Made by a program: the position numbers and the translations under genes. Below are positions 25,609 to 34,390 of a DNA stretch of 64,000 nt, in pieces (positions within the stretch are counted from its first letter, which is position 1; the number at the start of each line of letters is the position of its first letter). The notes below the pieces were generated by a model. It worked only from the letters and a program-made list of their open reading frames with translations. It was not told the origin of the DNA and searched no databases. Where the stretch lies: positions 4,402,001 through 4,466,000 of the forward strand of contig NZ_CP029378.1 in NCBI RefSeq assembly GCF_003268675.1, in the 5' to 3' direction. Origin of the DNA: Streptomyces bacillaris. Its GTDB lineage: Bacteria; Actinomycetota; Actinomycetes; Streptomycetales; Streptomycetaceae.

Positions 25609-25635
25609 GAAACATTTGGCCTTCCCTGGAGCGTC
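25609..25635 (+). promoter_or_regulatory. Possible ECF-type promoter of the sigma gene
   Basis: GAAAC (25609-25613) and CGTC (25632-25635) with an 18-base spacer resemble the AAC...CGTC pattern used by group 4 sigma factors. It lies about 50 bp before the sigma gene and could be autoregulated. Spacer is one base longer than ideal. Confidence 0.35.
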
Positions 25636-25686
25636 GATGAGGTGAAAGGCCGGAACGGAGGACGGAAACGATGGACGGGGGAAGGC

Positions 25687-26196
25687 ATGAGGACATCGCG
25701 TGCCGAGGAGTTCAAGGAGTTCGCCGCCGCGCGGGCGAGCCATCTCTACCGGTCGGCCTGTCTGCTGACCAGTGGTGATGTGCATCTCGCCGAGGATCTG
25801 GTGCAGGAGACACTGAGCCGGATGTACGTCCACTGGGGGCGGACGCGCCGGATCGACAATCCGGCGGCATACGCGCAGACCGTGCTCGTGCGGATATTCC
25901 TCACCCACCGGCGCCGCCGCTCCGCCACGGAACGCCCGCTGGCCGAGCTGCCCGAGGCCACGCGGGCCGACCCCGACGATCCGGCGCTGCGGATGACGCT
26001 GCTCCGGGCGCTCGCCCAACTGGCGCCCAAGGACCGGGCGGTGGTGGTCCTGAGGTATTGGGAGGACCGCAGCATCGAGGAGACCGCCAGCACGCTCCAG
26101 GTCAGCCCCGCCGCCGTACGGACCCGCTGCGTGCGGGCCCTCGGGCGGCTCCGCACCCAACTGGGTGGCAGCATCGCGGAGTTCGCCGCCCACTGA
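25687..26196 (+). CDS. RNA polymerase sigma-70 family factor, SigE-family (ECF)
   Basis: 169 residues from ATG 25687, which follows GGGGGAAGGC. Region 2 is FAAARASHLYRSACLLTSGDVHLAEDLVQETLSRMYVHW and the following arginine-rich helix. Region 4 is LAQLAPKDRAVVVLRYWEDRSIEETASTLQVSPAAVRTRCVRAL. The short length and 'ARASHLYRSACLLTSGD' opening mark the actinobacterial SigE-family subclass, usually encoded next to a membrane protein. Here the next gene encodes one with a cytosolic N-terminus and may hold or release the sigma factor. No classical zinc anti-sigma motif (HxxxCxxC) is present in that neighbour. Confidence 0.9.
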   Translation: MRTSRAEEFKEFAAARASHLYRSACLLTSGDVHLAEDLVQETLSRMYVHWGRTRRIDNPAAYAQTVLVRIFLTHRRRRSATERPLAELPEATRADPDDPALRMTLLRALAQLAPKDRAVVVLRYWEDRSIEETASTLQVSPAAVRTRCVRALGRLRTQLGGSIAEFAAH

Positions 26197-26374
26197 CCCG
26201 GAGCCCGGCGCCCATCCGCCTGCCTGCCGCCCGCCGCGCACCCGGGGTGCGCGTCCGGCCAGTACATCCATCCGGCGAGCCAGTACCCGCCGAATCAGTA
26301 GCTGCCGAGCCAGCACTGCCAAGCCAGCACCTGCCGAATCAGTACCTTGCCAGAACGAGAAGTGGTGGTTTCCC

Positions 26375-27283
26375 ATGCCCTTTGAAGACGAACTCAGCGA
26401 GCAGCTCCGCCGGACCGGAGCGACCTTCGACCTCACCGCCCGCACCGCCGTGGTGGACGGAGCCCTCGCCCAGGGACAGCGCTCGCTCCGCCGCCGCAGG
26501 GGCGCCGCGGTGGCGGGCTCCGTGCTCGCCCTGGCCCTCGTCGGCGGAGGCGGGGCGTTCGGCGCCGGTCTGCTGGGCGGTGGCCCCGGAGGAGGTTCGG
26601 ACGTGGCGGGCAGCGGGCCGGTGGCGGCCACGCTGACGGGCGCCCCCGACGGAGCCTCGCCCGCCGCCGGCACACCGGAACCCGACGCCGAGGGCACCCC
26701 GAGCACCCGGCCGGACGCCACCCCCACGCAGCCGGGCCCCGCCCCCACCCGGTCCCAGCCGGAGCCGACACCCACCCGGCAGGTCACACCGCCCGCGGGT
26801 GAGCGGTCGCAGGAGCCGCCGAGCGGGGGGCCCGTCGGCTCGCCGGCACCCCCGCTCGACTACACCCTGCTGATGCCGACCTTCCTGAAGCTGCTGCCCC
26901 AGGGGATCACGGTCGGGGAGAAGGTCGACAGCGGGGGCGAGTTCGCCTCGGTCGTCGTCGACGACGGACAGGGCAAGAGCCTCGTGCAGATAAACGTGCA
27001 GCACGACATGCGGGACGTCGCCGAGCAGCTGTACAAGGACGCCATGACGCTGCCCGACGGCACGCTGCTCGCCACCTCCCAGGTGCCCGGCGAGAAGGGC
27101 GGCAAGGGGGTCGTCTGGTGGACGGCGGACACGATGCGGCCCGACGGCATGCGGGTGGTGGTCTCGGCCTTCAACTCCGGGGCGCAGTCGACACCCGCCA
27201 CCCGGCCGGAGCCCGCGCTGACCATGAAGCAGCTCACCGCGCTGGCGACCAGCCCGGAGTGGCTGAGGCTCCAGCAGAAGTGA
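26375..27283 (+). CDS. Single-pass membrane protein next to the sigma gene
   Basis: 302 residues from ATG 26375 with GAGAAGTGGTGG upstream. An N-terminal cytosolic segment (MPFEDELSEQLRRTGATFDL...) precedes one membrane helix at ~45-65 (GAAVAGSVLALALVGGGGAF). A Pro/Thr/Ala-rich outside linker (~80-155) follows, then a ~140-residue folded domain (LDYTLLMPTFLKLLPQGITV ... TSPEWLRLQQK). Its N-terminal layout is common in Streptomyces proteins paired with SigE-family factors. An anti-sigma or sensor role is inferred from position only. The 178-bp gap before it contains degenerate repeats of CCGAATCAGTA and AGCCAGCAC. Confidence 0.75.
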   Translation: MPFEDELSEQLRRTGATFDLTARTAVVDGALAQGQRSLRRRRGAAVAGSVLALALVGGGGAFGAGLLGGGPGGGSDVAGSGPVAATLTGAPDGASPAAGTPEPDAEGTPSTRPDATPTQPGPAPTRSQPEPTPTRQVTPPAGERSQEPPSGGPVGSPAPPLDYTLLMPTFLKLLPQGITVGEKVDSGGEFASVVVDDGQGKSLVQINVQHDMRDVAEQLYKDAMTLPDGTLLATSQVPGEKGGKGVVWWTADTMRPDGMRVVVSAFNSGAQSTPATRPEPALTMKQLTALATSPEWLRLQQK

Positions 27284-27346
27284 CACTCCGGCAGACCCCG
27301 TGGGCCGGAGCGCCCTCCGCCCCACCCTGCCCCACCCCGTCCCGCG

Positions 27347-29020
27347 TCACTTCGCGTCGGAGTACCGCTCCGCCACCGCCGTGGTGAACGGGAACCGCAC
27401 CGGGGTCTCCCCGAAGGCGATCCGCCCGGCCTGCTCGCCGGCGGCCCGGATCGCCTCGGTCACGGCGGCGCTCTCCTCGGCCGGGCAGTGCACGATCACC
27501 TCGTCGTGCTGGAAGAAGACCAGCTCGGCGCGGAGCCCCTGCTCATGGAGGGTGCGGCGCAGCCCGGCCAGCAGGAGCAGGGCCCAGTCGGCGGCGCTGC
27601 CCTGGACCACGAAGTTGCGGGTGAAACGGCCCCGGGCCCGGGCCAGGCCGCCGTCGGAGGAGGGCTCGCCGCCCTCCTGGGGGATGCCCGCCTCCTCGTC
27701 CTGGCCCGCCAGGGCGACCGGCGGGCTGGTGCGGCCCAGCCAGGTCCGCACCGTCCGCCCCTCCTCGCCCGCCCGGGCCGCGTCGTCCACGTAGGCGACG
27801 GCGAGCGGGAAGCGGCGGCGCAGGGCGGCCAGGTTCTTCAGCCCGTCCCCGGACGTCTGGCCGTAGATCGCGCCGAGCAGCGCCAGCTTGGCGTGTTCGC
27901 GGTCACCGTGGAACGCCCGGTCGGAGAGGGCCTTGTAGAGGTCGCCGTCATGACCGGCCACCTCCATCAGGCCCCGGTCGCGGGAGATCGCGGCCAGCAC
28001 CCGCGGCTCCAGCTGGTCGGCGTCCGCGACGACCAGCCGCCACCCCTCGTCGGCGACGACGGCCTGCCGGATGACCTTGGGGATCTGGAGGGCCCCGCCG
28101 CCGTTGGTCGTCCAGCGGCCGCTGACCGTGCCGCCCGGCTGGTACTCGGGGCGGAAGCGGCCCTCGCGCACCCAGTCCTGGAGCCAGCTCCAGCCGTGGG
28201 CCGTCCAGATCCGGTACAGCTTCTTGTACGCGATCAGCGGCTCGACCGCCGGGTGGTCCAGCTCCGCCAGCTCCCACCGCCGGGTCGACTTCACCGCGAT
28301 CCCCGCCCGCGCGAACGCCTTCACCACATCGGCGGGCAGATCGGGCCGGACCCTCCTGCCGAAGGCCGCCGACACCTCGTCCGCCAGCTCCGCCAGCCTC
28401 CGGGGCTCGCCCCCGCCCGCGTACCGCTCGCCCAGCAGCCCGTGCAGCACCTCCCGGTGGACATCGGCCCGCCAGGGCAGCCCTGCCCGGTGCATCTCGG
28501 CCGCGACCAGCATCCCCGCCGACTCCGACGCGGTCAGCAGCCGCATCCGGTCCGGGTGCTCGGCGGTGTCGTGGCGGCGCACCTGGTCCGCGTAGACCCG
28601 CAGCAGCCCCGCGAAGGGGACGCCGGGGCCGGAGGAGGGCTCGAAGAGGGAGGACTGCGCGCCGGGTTCGGCGGAGCGGGCGGGCGGGTCCGGCGGCACG
28701 GGCGCGTTCTCCAGCCGGGCCAGTGCGGCGGCCGCGGACCGGGGCTCGCCGAGCCGCCCCGCGTGCCCGAGCAGCAGCAGCTCGGCGCACTCGATGTCGT
28801 AACACCGCTCGACGCGGACCCCGGCGGCGAGCAGCCGGGGGTAGATCCCGTCGGTGGACCGCCAGACCCACCGCCCCACCCCGGGCCGGGAGCGGACGGA
28901 CTCGACGAGATCGGGCTCGGCCAGCACGGGACCGGCGGGCGTGCCGTCCGCCGCCAGCGGAACGAGCAGCGCCCCGTCCCCACCCCCGTCCGCGGCCGCC
29001 ACCGCCCACCGTTCGGTCAT
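27347..29020 (-). CDS. DNA polymerase I-like protein (family A polymerase domain, degenerate exonuclease domain)
   Basis: 557 residues from ATG 29020 (MTERWAVAAADGG). There is no 5'-nuclease domain. The N-terminal ~180 residues look like a remnant 3'-5' exonuclease fold (YDIECAELLLLGH). Polymerase motifs: TVSGRWTTNGGGALQIPK, motif A VVADADQLEPRVLA (catalytic Asp and Glu kept, but the usual YSQIELR is changed), motif B REHAKLALLGAIYGQTSGDG, motif C QHDEVIVHC with the second catalytic Asp. Streptomyces carry such a second PolA-like enzyme besides true PolA; its role, perhaps repair, is not settled. The DUF2786 gene is divergent. Confidence 0.85.
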   Translation of the reverse strand: MTERWAVAAADGGGDGALLVPLAADGTPAGPVLAEPDLVESVRSRPGVGRWVWRSTDGIYPRLLAAGVRVERCYDIECAELLLLGHAGRLGEPRSAAAALARLENAPVPPDPPARSAEPGAQSSLFEPSSGPGVPFAGLLRVYADQVRRHDTAEHPDRMRLLTASESAGMLVAAEMHRAGLPWRADVHREVLHGLLGERYAGGGEPRRLAELADEVSAAFGRRVRPDLPADVVKAFARAGIAVKSTRRWELAELDHPAVEPLIAYKKLYRIWTAHGWSWLQDWVREGRFRPEYQPGGTVSGRWTTNGGGALQIPKVIRQAVVADEGWRLVVADADQLEPRVLAAISRDRGLMEVAGHDGDLYKALSDRAFHGDREHAKLALLGAIYGQTSGDGLKNLAALRRRFPLAVAYVDDAARAGEEGRTVRTWLGRTSPPVALAGQDEEAGIPQEGGEPSSDGGLARARGRFTRNFVVQGSAADWALLLLAGLRRTLHEQGLRAELVFFQHDEVIVHCPAEESAAVTEAIRAAGEQAGRIAFGETPVRFPFTTAVAERYSDAK

Positions 29021-29224
29021 GGGGCGAGTCTGGCACCCACCACTGACAACGCCCCGGAGCCCGGACCCGCCATCGGGCCCCGGACCCGCCGCCCCCGGCA
29101 CAGCCGCCGCCCCCAGTGCGGGCGGCGCCCCCGGCGCGGGCGACGGGTCCGGAGCCGGGCCGCCCGCCCTGAGCGGCAGGACCGGGACCGGGGTGGCCGG
29201 TGGAGGGCCGCCTACCCTGGGCGG

Positions 29225-30454
29225 ATGGAATCGGTGATCGACCAGGCCTGCGCGGCGGCGCTGTACGCGGAGGGCGACGCGGCCCTGGACACCGGGGCCT
29301 CCCTGCTCGCCGCCGCCCCGGACGCGGACGACGCGCTGCACCGGCGCGGCGAGGAGTTCGTGACCCGGGCCTGGGGGCGGGGCTGGCTCCCCGCCGACCT
29401 GGTCCGGTTCGTCCGGCTGGAGCTGGACGAGCGGCGGGCGGTGCTGGCGGCCACGCTGATCGCCGCCGAGACCGCCCGGTACGGGGAGCTGCCGCCCCGC
29501 TGGCGGGCCCAGCTCGACGAGCTGCCCGGACGGCCGCCCGCACCGCGCAACAAGCCGGACCGGTTCAGTTACGCCTCCGACCTGCTGGAGCTGTTCCGGC
29601 TACTGCTCCGGCTCCCCGCGATCGAGCCCGTCGGCCCGGCCCCCGGGACCGCCGCCGACCACCTCCACCGCTCGCCCGCCGCCGACGAGCCGCGCATGCT
29701 CACCCGGATCCGGGCGCTGCTGGCCAAGGCGGAGGCGACCGGCTTCCCGGAGGAGGCCGAGGCGCTGACGGCCAAGGCGCAGGAGCTGATGGCCCGGCAC
29801 AGCATCGACGAGGCGCTCATAGCTGCCCGCAGCCACAGCGCCGGGAGCCCCGGGGCGTGCCGGATCGGGGTGGAGCCCCCGTACGAGAGCGCGAAGGCGA
29901 TCCTGCTCGACGCCGTCGCCTCCGCCAACCGCTGCCAGGCCGTGTGGAACGGCGACCTCGGCTTCAGCACCGTCGTCGGCTTCGAGCCGGACCTGGAGGT
30001 CGTCGAGCTGCTGTTCACCTCGCTGCTGGTGCAGGGGACGGCCGCGATGACCCGGGCGGAGGCCGGGCAGCGCGCCTCCGGCCGTAAGCGGACCAAGACC
30101 TTCCGGCAGTCGTTCCTGATGGCGTACGCCCAGCGGCTCGGCTCCCGGCTCGCGGACAGCGCCGAACGGGCCACGGCGGACGCGGCCACGGCCACCGGGG
30201 CCGACCCGGAGAGCGCCGCCGCCCCCACCGTCCTGCTCCCCGTCCTCGCCGCCCGGGACGTCGCCGTCACCGAGACCACCGAGCGGATGTTCCCCCGGAC
30301 CACCACCACCCGGGTCCGGGGCGCCACCGACCTGGACGGCTGGAACCACGGCACCGAGGCCGCCGACCGGGCCCGCATGGGCGGCCCCGGGAAGGGCCAC
30401 CGCGGACGCGGCGGTAACGGACACGGACGCGGCGGCGGCGAAATCATGGCGTAA
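29225..30454 (+). CDS. DUF2786-domain protein
   Basis: 409 residues from ATG 29225. The conserved block is at ~157-195: PRMLTRIRALLAKAEATGFPEEAEALTAKAQELMARHSID, the DUF2786 hallmark. A second conserved region (LLDAVASANRCQAVW ... GFEPDLEVVELLFTSLLVQG) follows. It has a Gly/His/Arg-rich C-terminal tail (GHRGRGGNGHGRGGG), which may bind nucleic acid or metal. There is no signal peptide. The family has no agreed function. The gene is divergent from the polymerase across 204 bp of low-complexity G+C-rich DNA and is followed 36 bp later by the FUSC gene. Confidence 0.82.
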   Translation: MESVIDQACAAALYAEGDAALDTGASLLAAAPDADDALHRRGEEFVTRAWGRGWLPADLVRFVRLELDERRAVLAATLIAAETARYGELPPRWRAQLDELPGRPPAPRNKPDRFSYASDLLELFRLLLRLPAIEPVGPAPGTAADHLHRSPAADEPRMLTRIRALLAKAEATGFPEEAEALTAKAQELMARHSIDEALIAARSHSAGSPGACRIGVEPPYESAKAILLDAVASANRCQAVWNGDLGFSTVVGFEPDLEVVELLFTSLLVQGTAAMTRAEAGQRASGRKRTKTFRQSFLMAYAQRLGSRLADSAERATADAATATGADPESAAAPTVLLPVLAARDVAVTETTERMFPRTTTTRVRGATDLDGWNHGTEAADRARMGGPGKGHRGRGGNGHGRGGGEIMA

Positions 30455-30490
30455 GTCAGGCTTGTCCGTAATTCGGGCTAGGCTCGGCCC

Positions 30491-32617
30491 ATGAGCTGGC
30501 TCCGGGCGCTGAAGGAGACCGCCCGCTCGGGGCTGGAGATCGAGCGGCAGCGACTCGAACCGCTCATCGCCTTCCGCGGGGCGGCCGGGCTCGCCCTCGT
30601 CGTCGGCACGAGCCTGGTCCTCTTCGGGCCCGAGATCGCGGCCAGCTCGGCGTTCGGCGCCTTCCAGGCGGCCATCGCCACCTTCCAGCGCAGCTGGCGC
30701 CCGCGCCCCGTGCTCGCCCTCGTCTCCGGCGCCAGCCTCGCCGTGTCGACCTTCGTCGGATACGTCTCCGCCTCGCACCCCGTGCTCTTCCTCTGCCTGC
30801 TCGGCGCCTGGACCTTCCTCGCCGGGCTGGCCTGGGCGGCGGGGCCGACGGGCGGGATCATCGCCTCGTCCAACGTCGCGATCATGCTGGTCACGATCAC
30901 CCTGCCCACCTCCGTGGCGGACGCCGCCGCCCATGCCGGGATGATCCTGGCCGGCGGGGTGGTCCAGGCGGTGCTGATCGTCCTGTTCCCGGTACGGAGA
31001 TGGGGCGCCCAGCGCGACGCGCTCGCTGACGCGCTGGCCGCCGAGGCCGACTACGCCCGGCGGCTGCGCCACGACCCGGTCGCCCCCTTCGACCCGCTGC
31101 CCCTGATGACCGCCCGCAGCGCCGCCGCCGTCACCCCGCGCCAGGCCCGCCGCCGCCCCGTCGAGCTGCAGGGCGCCCGGGGCATCGCGGAACGGCTCCG
31201 CCCGGTCCTCGCCTCGCTGGCCGACCCGGCGATGGGCGTCCCCGCCGACGGCCTGGAGCGGGCCTGGGTGAACGAGCTGCTGGGCGCGGCCGGCTCCGTG
31301 CTCGACGCCGCCGCCCGGGCGGTCCGGCACGGCGAACCCGTCCACCTCTCCGCCACCGACCTCGGCGTCCTCAAGACCCCCGACAACGACGTGATCCTCG
31401 TCGGCCCCGCCCTCCGCGCCGCCGACCGGCTCGCCGCCCTGCTCGACGACGTCCTGGAGATCGCGGAGGGTACCGGCACCGACAGCGGGCTCCCCGAACA
31501 CCTCGCCCCCGACACCCGCCACCGCCCCACCCTGCTGCGGCTCGTGCCGGTCGTGCTCAAGGCGATCCGCCGGGAGCTGCACCACGGCTCCCCGATCCTG
31601 CGCCACGCGATCCGGGTCGCGGTGGTCGCCGTGTGCGGGTACTTCGTCGGTGAGGCGATGCCGCTCGGCCACGGCTACTGGGCGCCGATGACCGCCGTCA
31701 TGGTGATGCGCCCGGAGTTCTCGCAGACGTACGGCCGCTCCGTGGCCCGCTTCGGCGGCACCCTCGTCGGTGTCGGCCTCGCCACCGCGATCGTGCAGAC
31801 CGCCCACCCCGACGCCCGGCTCTCCGCGCTGCTGTCGGTGGTCTGCGCCGGGCTGATGTACCTGCTGATGCGCACCGGGTACGCGGTCAGCCAGGTCTGT
31901 GTCACCGCCTACGTCGTCTTCCTGCTCGGCATGGCGGGCGACGACTGGTCCCAGACCGTGACCGAACGCATCGTGCTCACGCTGGTCGGCGGGCTCCTCG
32001 CGATGGTCTCGTACGCGATCTACCCGGCCTGGGAGACCCCGCGGCTGCGCAACCGGCTGGCCGAGTGGCTGGTGGCGGACGGGCGGTACGCGGCGACGGT
32101 GGTCGACCGGTACGCCGACCCGGCCCACCGCGACCTGGAGGAGGTACGGGACGCCCTCATCGCCACCCGGGAGGCCAGGGTCGCCTGGCAGGAGGCGCTG
32201 GCGACCGCCCAGCACGAACCCGTACGCCACCGGGGCATCTCGCGGGCCGCCGCCACCGACGCCCAGCACGCCCTGGCCCAGCTCGGCCGCTCCGCGATGG
32301 TGCTGGAGGCCCACCTTCCGGCCCGGTCGGCCGACCCGGTGCCCGGCGCCGCCCAGCTGGCGGAGGCGCTGCGCCGGGCCACCGAGAAGGGCGCCAAGGC
32401 GGTACGGGAGCGGCGCCTGCCCGACTGGCAGCCGGTGGTGGACGCGGTCGCCCACTGGGACGTGGCGACCCCGACGGAGGACGGCACGACCCCGGTGGGC
32501 GACCCGGTGGTGCGCCGGGGCGCGGCCCTGCTCCTGGAGGCGCTGGAGGAGTTCACCCGCGCCCTGGACGAGCGCGGCGGCTCCACCCGGGTGAGCAGCA
32601 CCCTCGCGAAGAACTGA
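30491..32617 (+). CDS. FUSC-family membrane protein (aromatic-acid/fusaric-acid exporter type)
   Basis: 708 residues. There are two hydrophobic halves: the first at ~30-170 (GLALVVGTSLVLFG, PVLFLCLLGAWTFLAGLAWA, GGIIASSNVAIMLVTI, GMILAGGVVQAVLIVLFPV), the second at ~375-510 (VAVVAVCGYFVGEAMPLGHGYWAPMTAVMVMRPEF ... TLVGGLLAMVSYAIYP). A cytosolic domain lies between and another follows. GYWxPMTxxxVxRPxF is the FUSC/YccS signature. These proteins are thought to export hydroxylated aromatic acids through proton motive force. The substrate here is unknown. Start ATG 30491 has only a weak upstream purine run. Confidence 0.87.
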   Translation: MSWLRALKETARSGLEIERQRLEPLIAFRGAAGLALVVGTSLVLFGPEIAASSAFGAFQAAIATFQRSWRPRPVLALVSGASLAVSTFVGYVSASHPVLFLCLLGAWTFLAGLAWAAGPTGGIIASSNVAIMLVTITLPTSVADAAAHAGMILAGGVVQAVLIVLFPVRRWGAQRDALADALAAEADYARRLRHDPVAPFDPLPLMTARSAAAVTPRQARRRPVELQGARGIAERLRPVLASLADPAMGVPADGLERAWVNELLGAAGSVLDAAARAVRHGEPVHLSATDLGVLKTPDNDVILVGPALRAADRLAALLDDVLEIAEGTGTDSGLPEHLAPDTRHRPTLLRLVPVVLKAIRRELHHGSPILRHAIRVAVVAVCGYFVGEAMPLGHGYWAPMTAVMVMRPEFSQTYGRSVARFGGTLVGVGLATAIVQTAHPDARLSALLSVVCAGLMYLLMRTGYAVSQVCVTAYVVFLLGMAGDDWSQTVTERIVLTLVGGLLAMVSYAIYPAWETPRLRNRLAEWLVADGRYAATVVDRYADPAHRDLEEVRDALIATREARVAWQEALATAQHEPVRHRGISRAAATDAQHALAQLGRSAMVLEAHLPARSADPVPGAAQLAEALRRATEKGAKAVRERRLPDWQPVVDAVAHWDVATPTEDGTTPVGDPVVRRGAALLLEALEEFTRALDERGGSTRVSSTLAKN

Positions 32618-32650
32618 GCCGAGCCCCGGCGGAGGCCGCGCCCGCAGAAA

Positions 32651-32710
32651 CCGCTCCCGTACGGGCCGCTCCCGTACGGGCCGTTCCCGTACAGACCGCT
32701 CCCGTACGGG
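32651..32710. repeat. Four 15-bp tandem repeats, palindromic core
   Basis: Units CCGCTCCCGTACGGG at 32651, 32666, 32681 (diverged) and 32696. Each good unit contains the 10-bp palindrome CCCGTACGGG. It lies between the convergent FUSC and lipoprotein genes and may act as a two-way terminator. Confidence 0.75.
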
Positions 32711-32716
32711 CCGTTC

Positions 32717-33265
32717 TCAGGAGGACGGCAGCTCGGGCATCTCCGGAAGCGTCGGCAGATCCGAGGGCACGCCCGTCGGGAGGTCCGTCGGCAGGTCCGA
32801 GGGCAGCGACGGCAGGTCCGTCGGCAGCTTGCCCTGTTCGGCCTTGGACAGGGTGTCCTTCACCCCGCCGTCCCACGACAGGACCAGCTTCCTGCCGTCG
32901 TTGGACTCGATCGTGCCCATCGTGCGGTCGGTGGAGCCGCCGGTGCACTTCAGCGCGAGCATCACCTCGCCCATGTCCTTCACGTCGCCCTGGCACACGG
33001 CCTGGTCGGCGACGAGGGCGACCTTGCCCGCGGTGATGGAGACGGTGACGTTCTTGCCGTCCGTCAGCCCCACCCAGGTGCCCTCCAGCGCCGCGGCGTC
33101 CACGCCGGAGCCCTTCGAGCCCTGGCCGTCGCCGGGCTTCGCGCTCGACGCGGCGTCCGGCCCCGAGCCCTTGCCCCCGTCGTCGTCGCTGCCGCACGCC
33201 GTCAGCGTCAGCGCGGCGGCGAGCGCGGCCACCACGACACCCCCGGTGGTTGCGAACCTGGTCAC
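32717..33265 (-). CDS. Secreted lipoprotein of unknown function
   Basis: 182 residues from GTG 33265 with AAGGGGGAA upstream. Lipobox LTACGSDDD follows a typical signal peptide. A Gly/Ser/Asp/Lys linker leads to a ~85-residue beta-rich domain (LEGTWVGLTDGKNVTVSITAGKVALVADQAVCQGD) with two Cys (CQGD, LKCTGG). The C-terminal 35 residues are a proline-rich repeat of DLPT/SLPS. It acts on the outer face of the membrane; no function can be named. Confidence 0.82.
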   Translation of the reverse strand: MTRFATTGGVVVAALAAALTLTACGSDDDGGKGSGPDAASSAKPGDGQGSKGSGVDAAALEGTWVGLTDGKNVTVSITAGKVALVADQAVCQGDVKDMGEVMLALKCTGGSTDRTMGTIESNDGRKLVLSWDGGVKDTLSKAEQGKLPTDLPSLPSDLPTDLPTGVPSDLPTLPEMPELPSS

Positions 33266-33427
33266 GTGGAGTTCCCCCTTGCTGTTTTCCGGTCGAAAGA
33301 CCGCGTCACGTTACCAAGGTTTTTCTCATCAACTCCGGTAAGCGGGAGCGGAATACGCGTGCTGTTCGTCTCTCCTCGAGGGCGGATACCCTCCACTGCG
33401 GAAAGCCTGTAATCGAAGCAACACTCG

Positions 33428-33445
33428 GCGTGCACGTGCATCTGC
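33428..33445. promoter_or_regulatory. 18-bp element upstream of the DUF397 gene, identical to one at 34522-34539
   Basis: GCGTGCACGTGCATCTGC, with palindromic core TGCACGTGCA. A -10-like TATGAT (33471-33476) lies 25 bp downstream, and the DUF397 start is at 33521. The same 18 bases occur inverted ahead of the ATPase gene of the same triad. Confidence 0.65.
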
Positions 33446-33520
33446 TCATGCATGCGCATATGAACAGAGCTATGATCCGATCTAGTTGACACTTGCACCT
33501 TGCAACTCGGGGAGCGTCCT

Positions 33521-33763
33521 GTGCACCACGTGTACAACGGCATGGCGGCCACAGAGCTTCACGGAGTCGTCTGGCAGAAGAGCAGGCACAGCAACTCCCA
33601 GGGATCTTGTGTGGAGTTCGCGAAACTGCCCGGAGGGGATGTGGCGATGCGGAACTCACGCCATCCCGACGGGCCCGCGCTCGTCTATACACCGGCCGAG
33701 ATCGAGGCGCTGCTGCTCGGCGTCAAGGATGGCGAGTTCGACCACCTGGCGACCGGCGGCTGA
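33521..33763 (+). CDS. DUF397 small protein
   Basis: 80 residues from GTG 33521, chosen because GGGGAG ends six bases upstream; an in-frame start at 33500 lacks one. Family signature: WQKSRHSNSQGSCVEFAKLP, then DVAMRNSRHPDGPALVYTPAEIEALL. DUF397 proteins are partners of XRE/DUF5753 regulators in Streptomyces, alongside RsbW-like ATPases, and are thought to modulate the regulator (as in the whiJ system; recalled). Its XRE partner is probably the product of the gene at 34738. Confidence 0.88.
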   Translation: MHHVYNGMAATELHGVVWQKSRHSNSQGSCVEFAKLPGGDVAMRNSRHPDGPALVYTPAEIEALLLGVKDGEFDHLATGG

Positions 33764-33862
33764 AACGTTCCGGCGGTCGTACACCGAACCGCTCCGGAGG
33801 CCGACCTGCTCCCACGTCCGGAGGCCGAACCGCTCCGGCGGCCCGGGGCCCCGAAGGGCCCC

Positions 33863-34390
33863 TCACATCCCGTTCTTCGCGCAGTCCGAGAGCCGGAACA
33901 GGGCCCAGACGACCTTGCCGTACAGCGGCACCGACGGGAATTCACCGGCCGGCGCGGGCGAGGGGTGCCACCCCCAGCTGTCGCTGACGCACTCCACCAG
34001 GAACAGCCCACGGCCCGATTCGGCCGAATCCGCCGCCTCGCCCGCCACTGGGCTCTCCCGGCTGGGATCGCGCACCGCGCAGACCAGCCGCGAGCTCCAG
34101 CGCATCAGATGGAGCCGCACCGGCGGGTCCTGGAACTCCCGGGGCGGGTCGCTCGGCAGCGCGTGGCGCAGGGCGTTGGTGACGAGTTCGGACACCACGA
34201 GGGCGACGTCGTCGAAGCGGTCGCTCAGCTCCCACCGGTCCAGGGTGGACCTGGTGAACTGCCGTGCTCCGCCGACCGCTTCGTAGCGGGCGGGCAGAGC
34301 GCAGGAGGCCGAGCCGGCGACCCCTGAGGGGTCGGTCGGGGGAAGCCCCTGCCGTAACGGCTCGAGCATCGTCGATCCATTCGTCCCCAT
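33863..34390 (-). CDS. RsbW-like histidine-kinase-type ATPase (anti-sigma-factor fold)
   Basis: 175 residues from ATG 34390, preceded by GGGAG at 8 bases; a GTG at 34426 would add 12 residues. The HATPase domain shows DDVALVVSELVTNALRHA (N-box), AVRDPSRESP (D-box) and ESGRGLFLVECVSDSWGW (G-box region), ending GKVVWALF. There is no membrane segment or His-phosphoacceptor. Together with the DUF397 and XRE genes it forms the common Streptomyces three-gene set. The catalytic role is unknown. The shared 18-bp element lies 132 bp upstream of its start. Confidence 0.87.
   Translation of the reverse strand: MGTNGSTMLEPLRQGLPPTDPSGVAGSASCALPARYEAVGGARQFTRSTLDRWELSDRFDDVALVVSELVTNALRHALPSDPPREFQDPPVRLHLMRWSSRLVCAVRDPSRESPVAGEAADSAESGRGLFLVECVSDSWGWHPSPAPAGEFPSVPLYGKVVWALFRLSDCAKNGM

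Noticed and set aside
29600..32455. 951-codon open frame on the minus strand
   Set aside because: Shadow of the DUF2786 and FUSC genes, rich in Gly/Asp/His/Arg with no recognisable domain.
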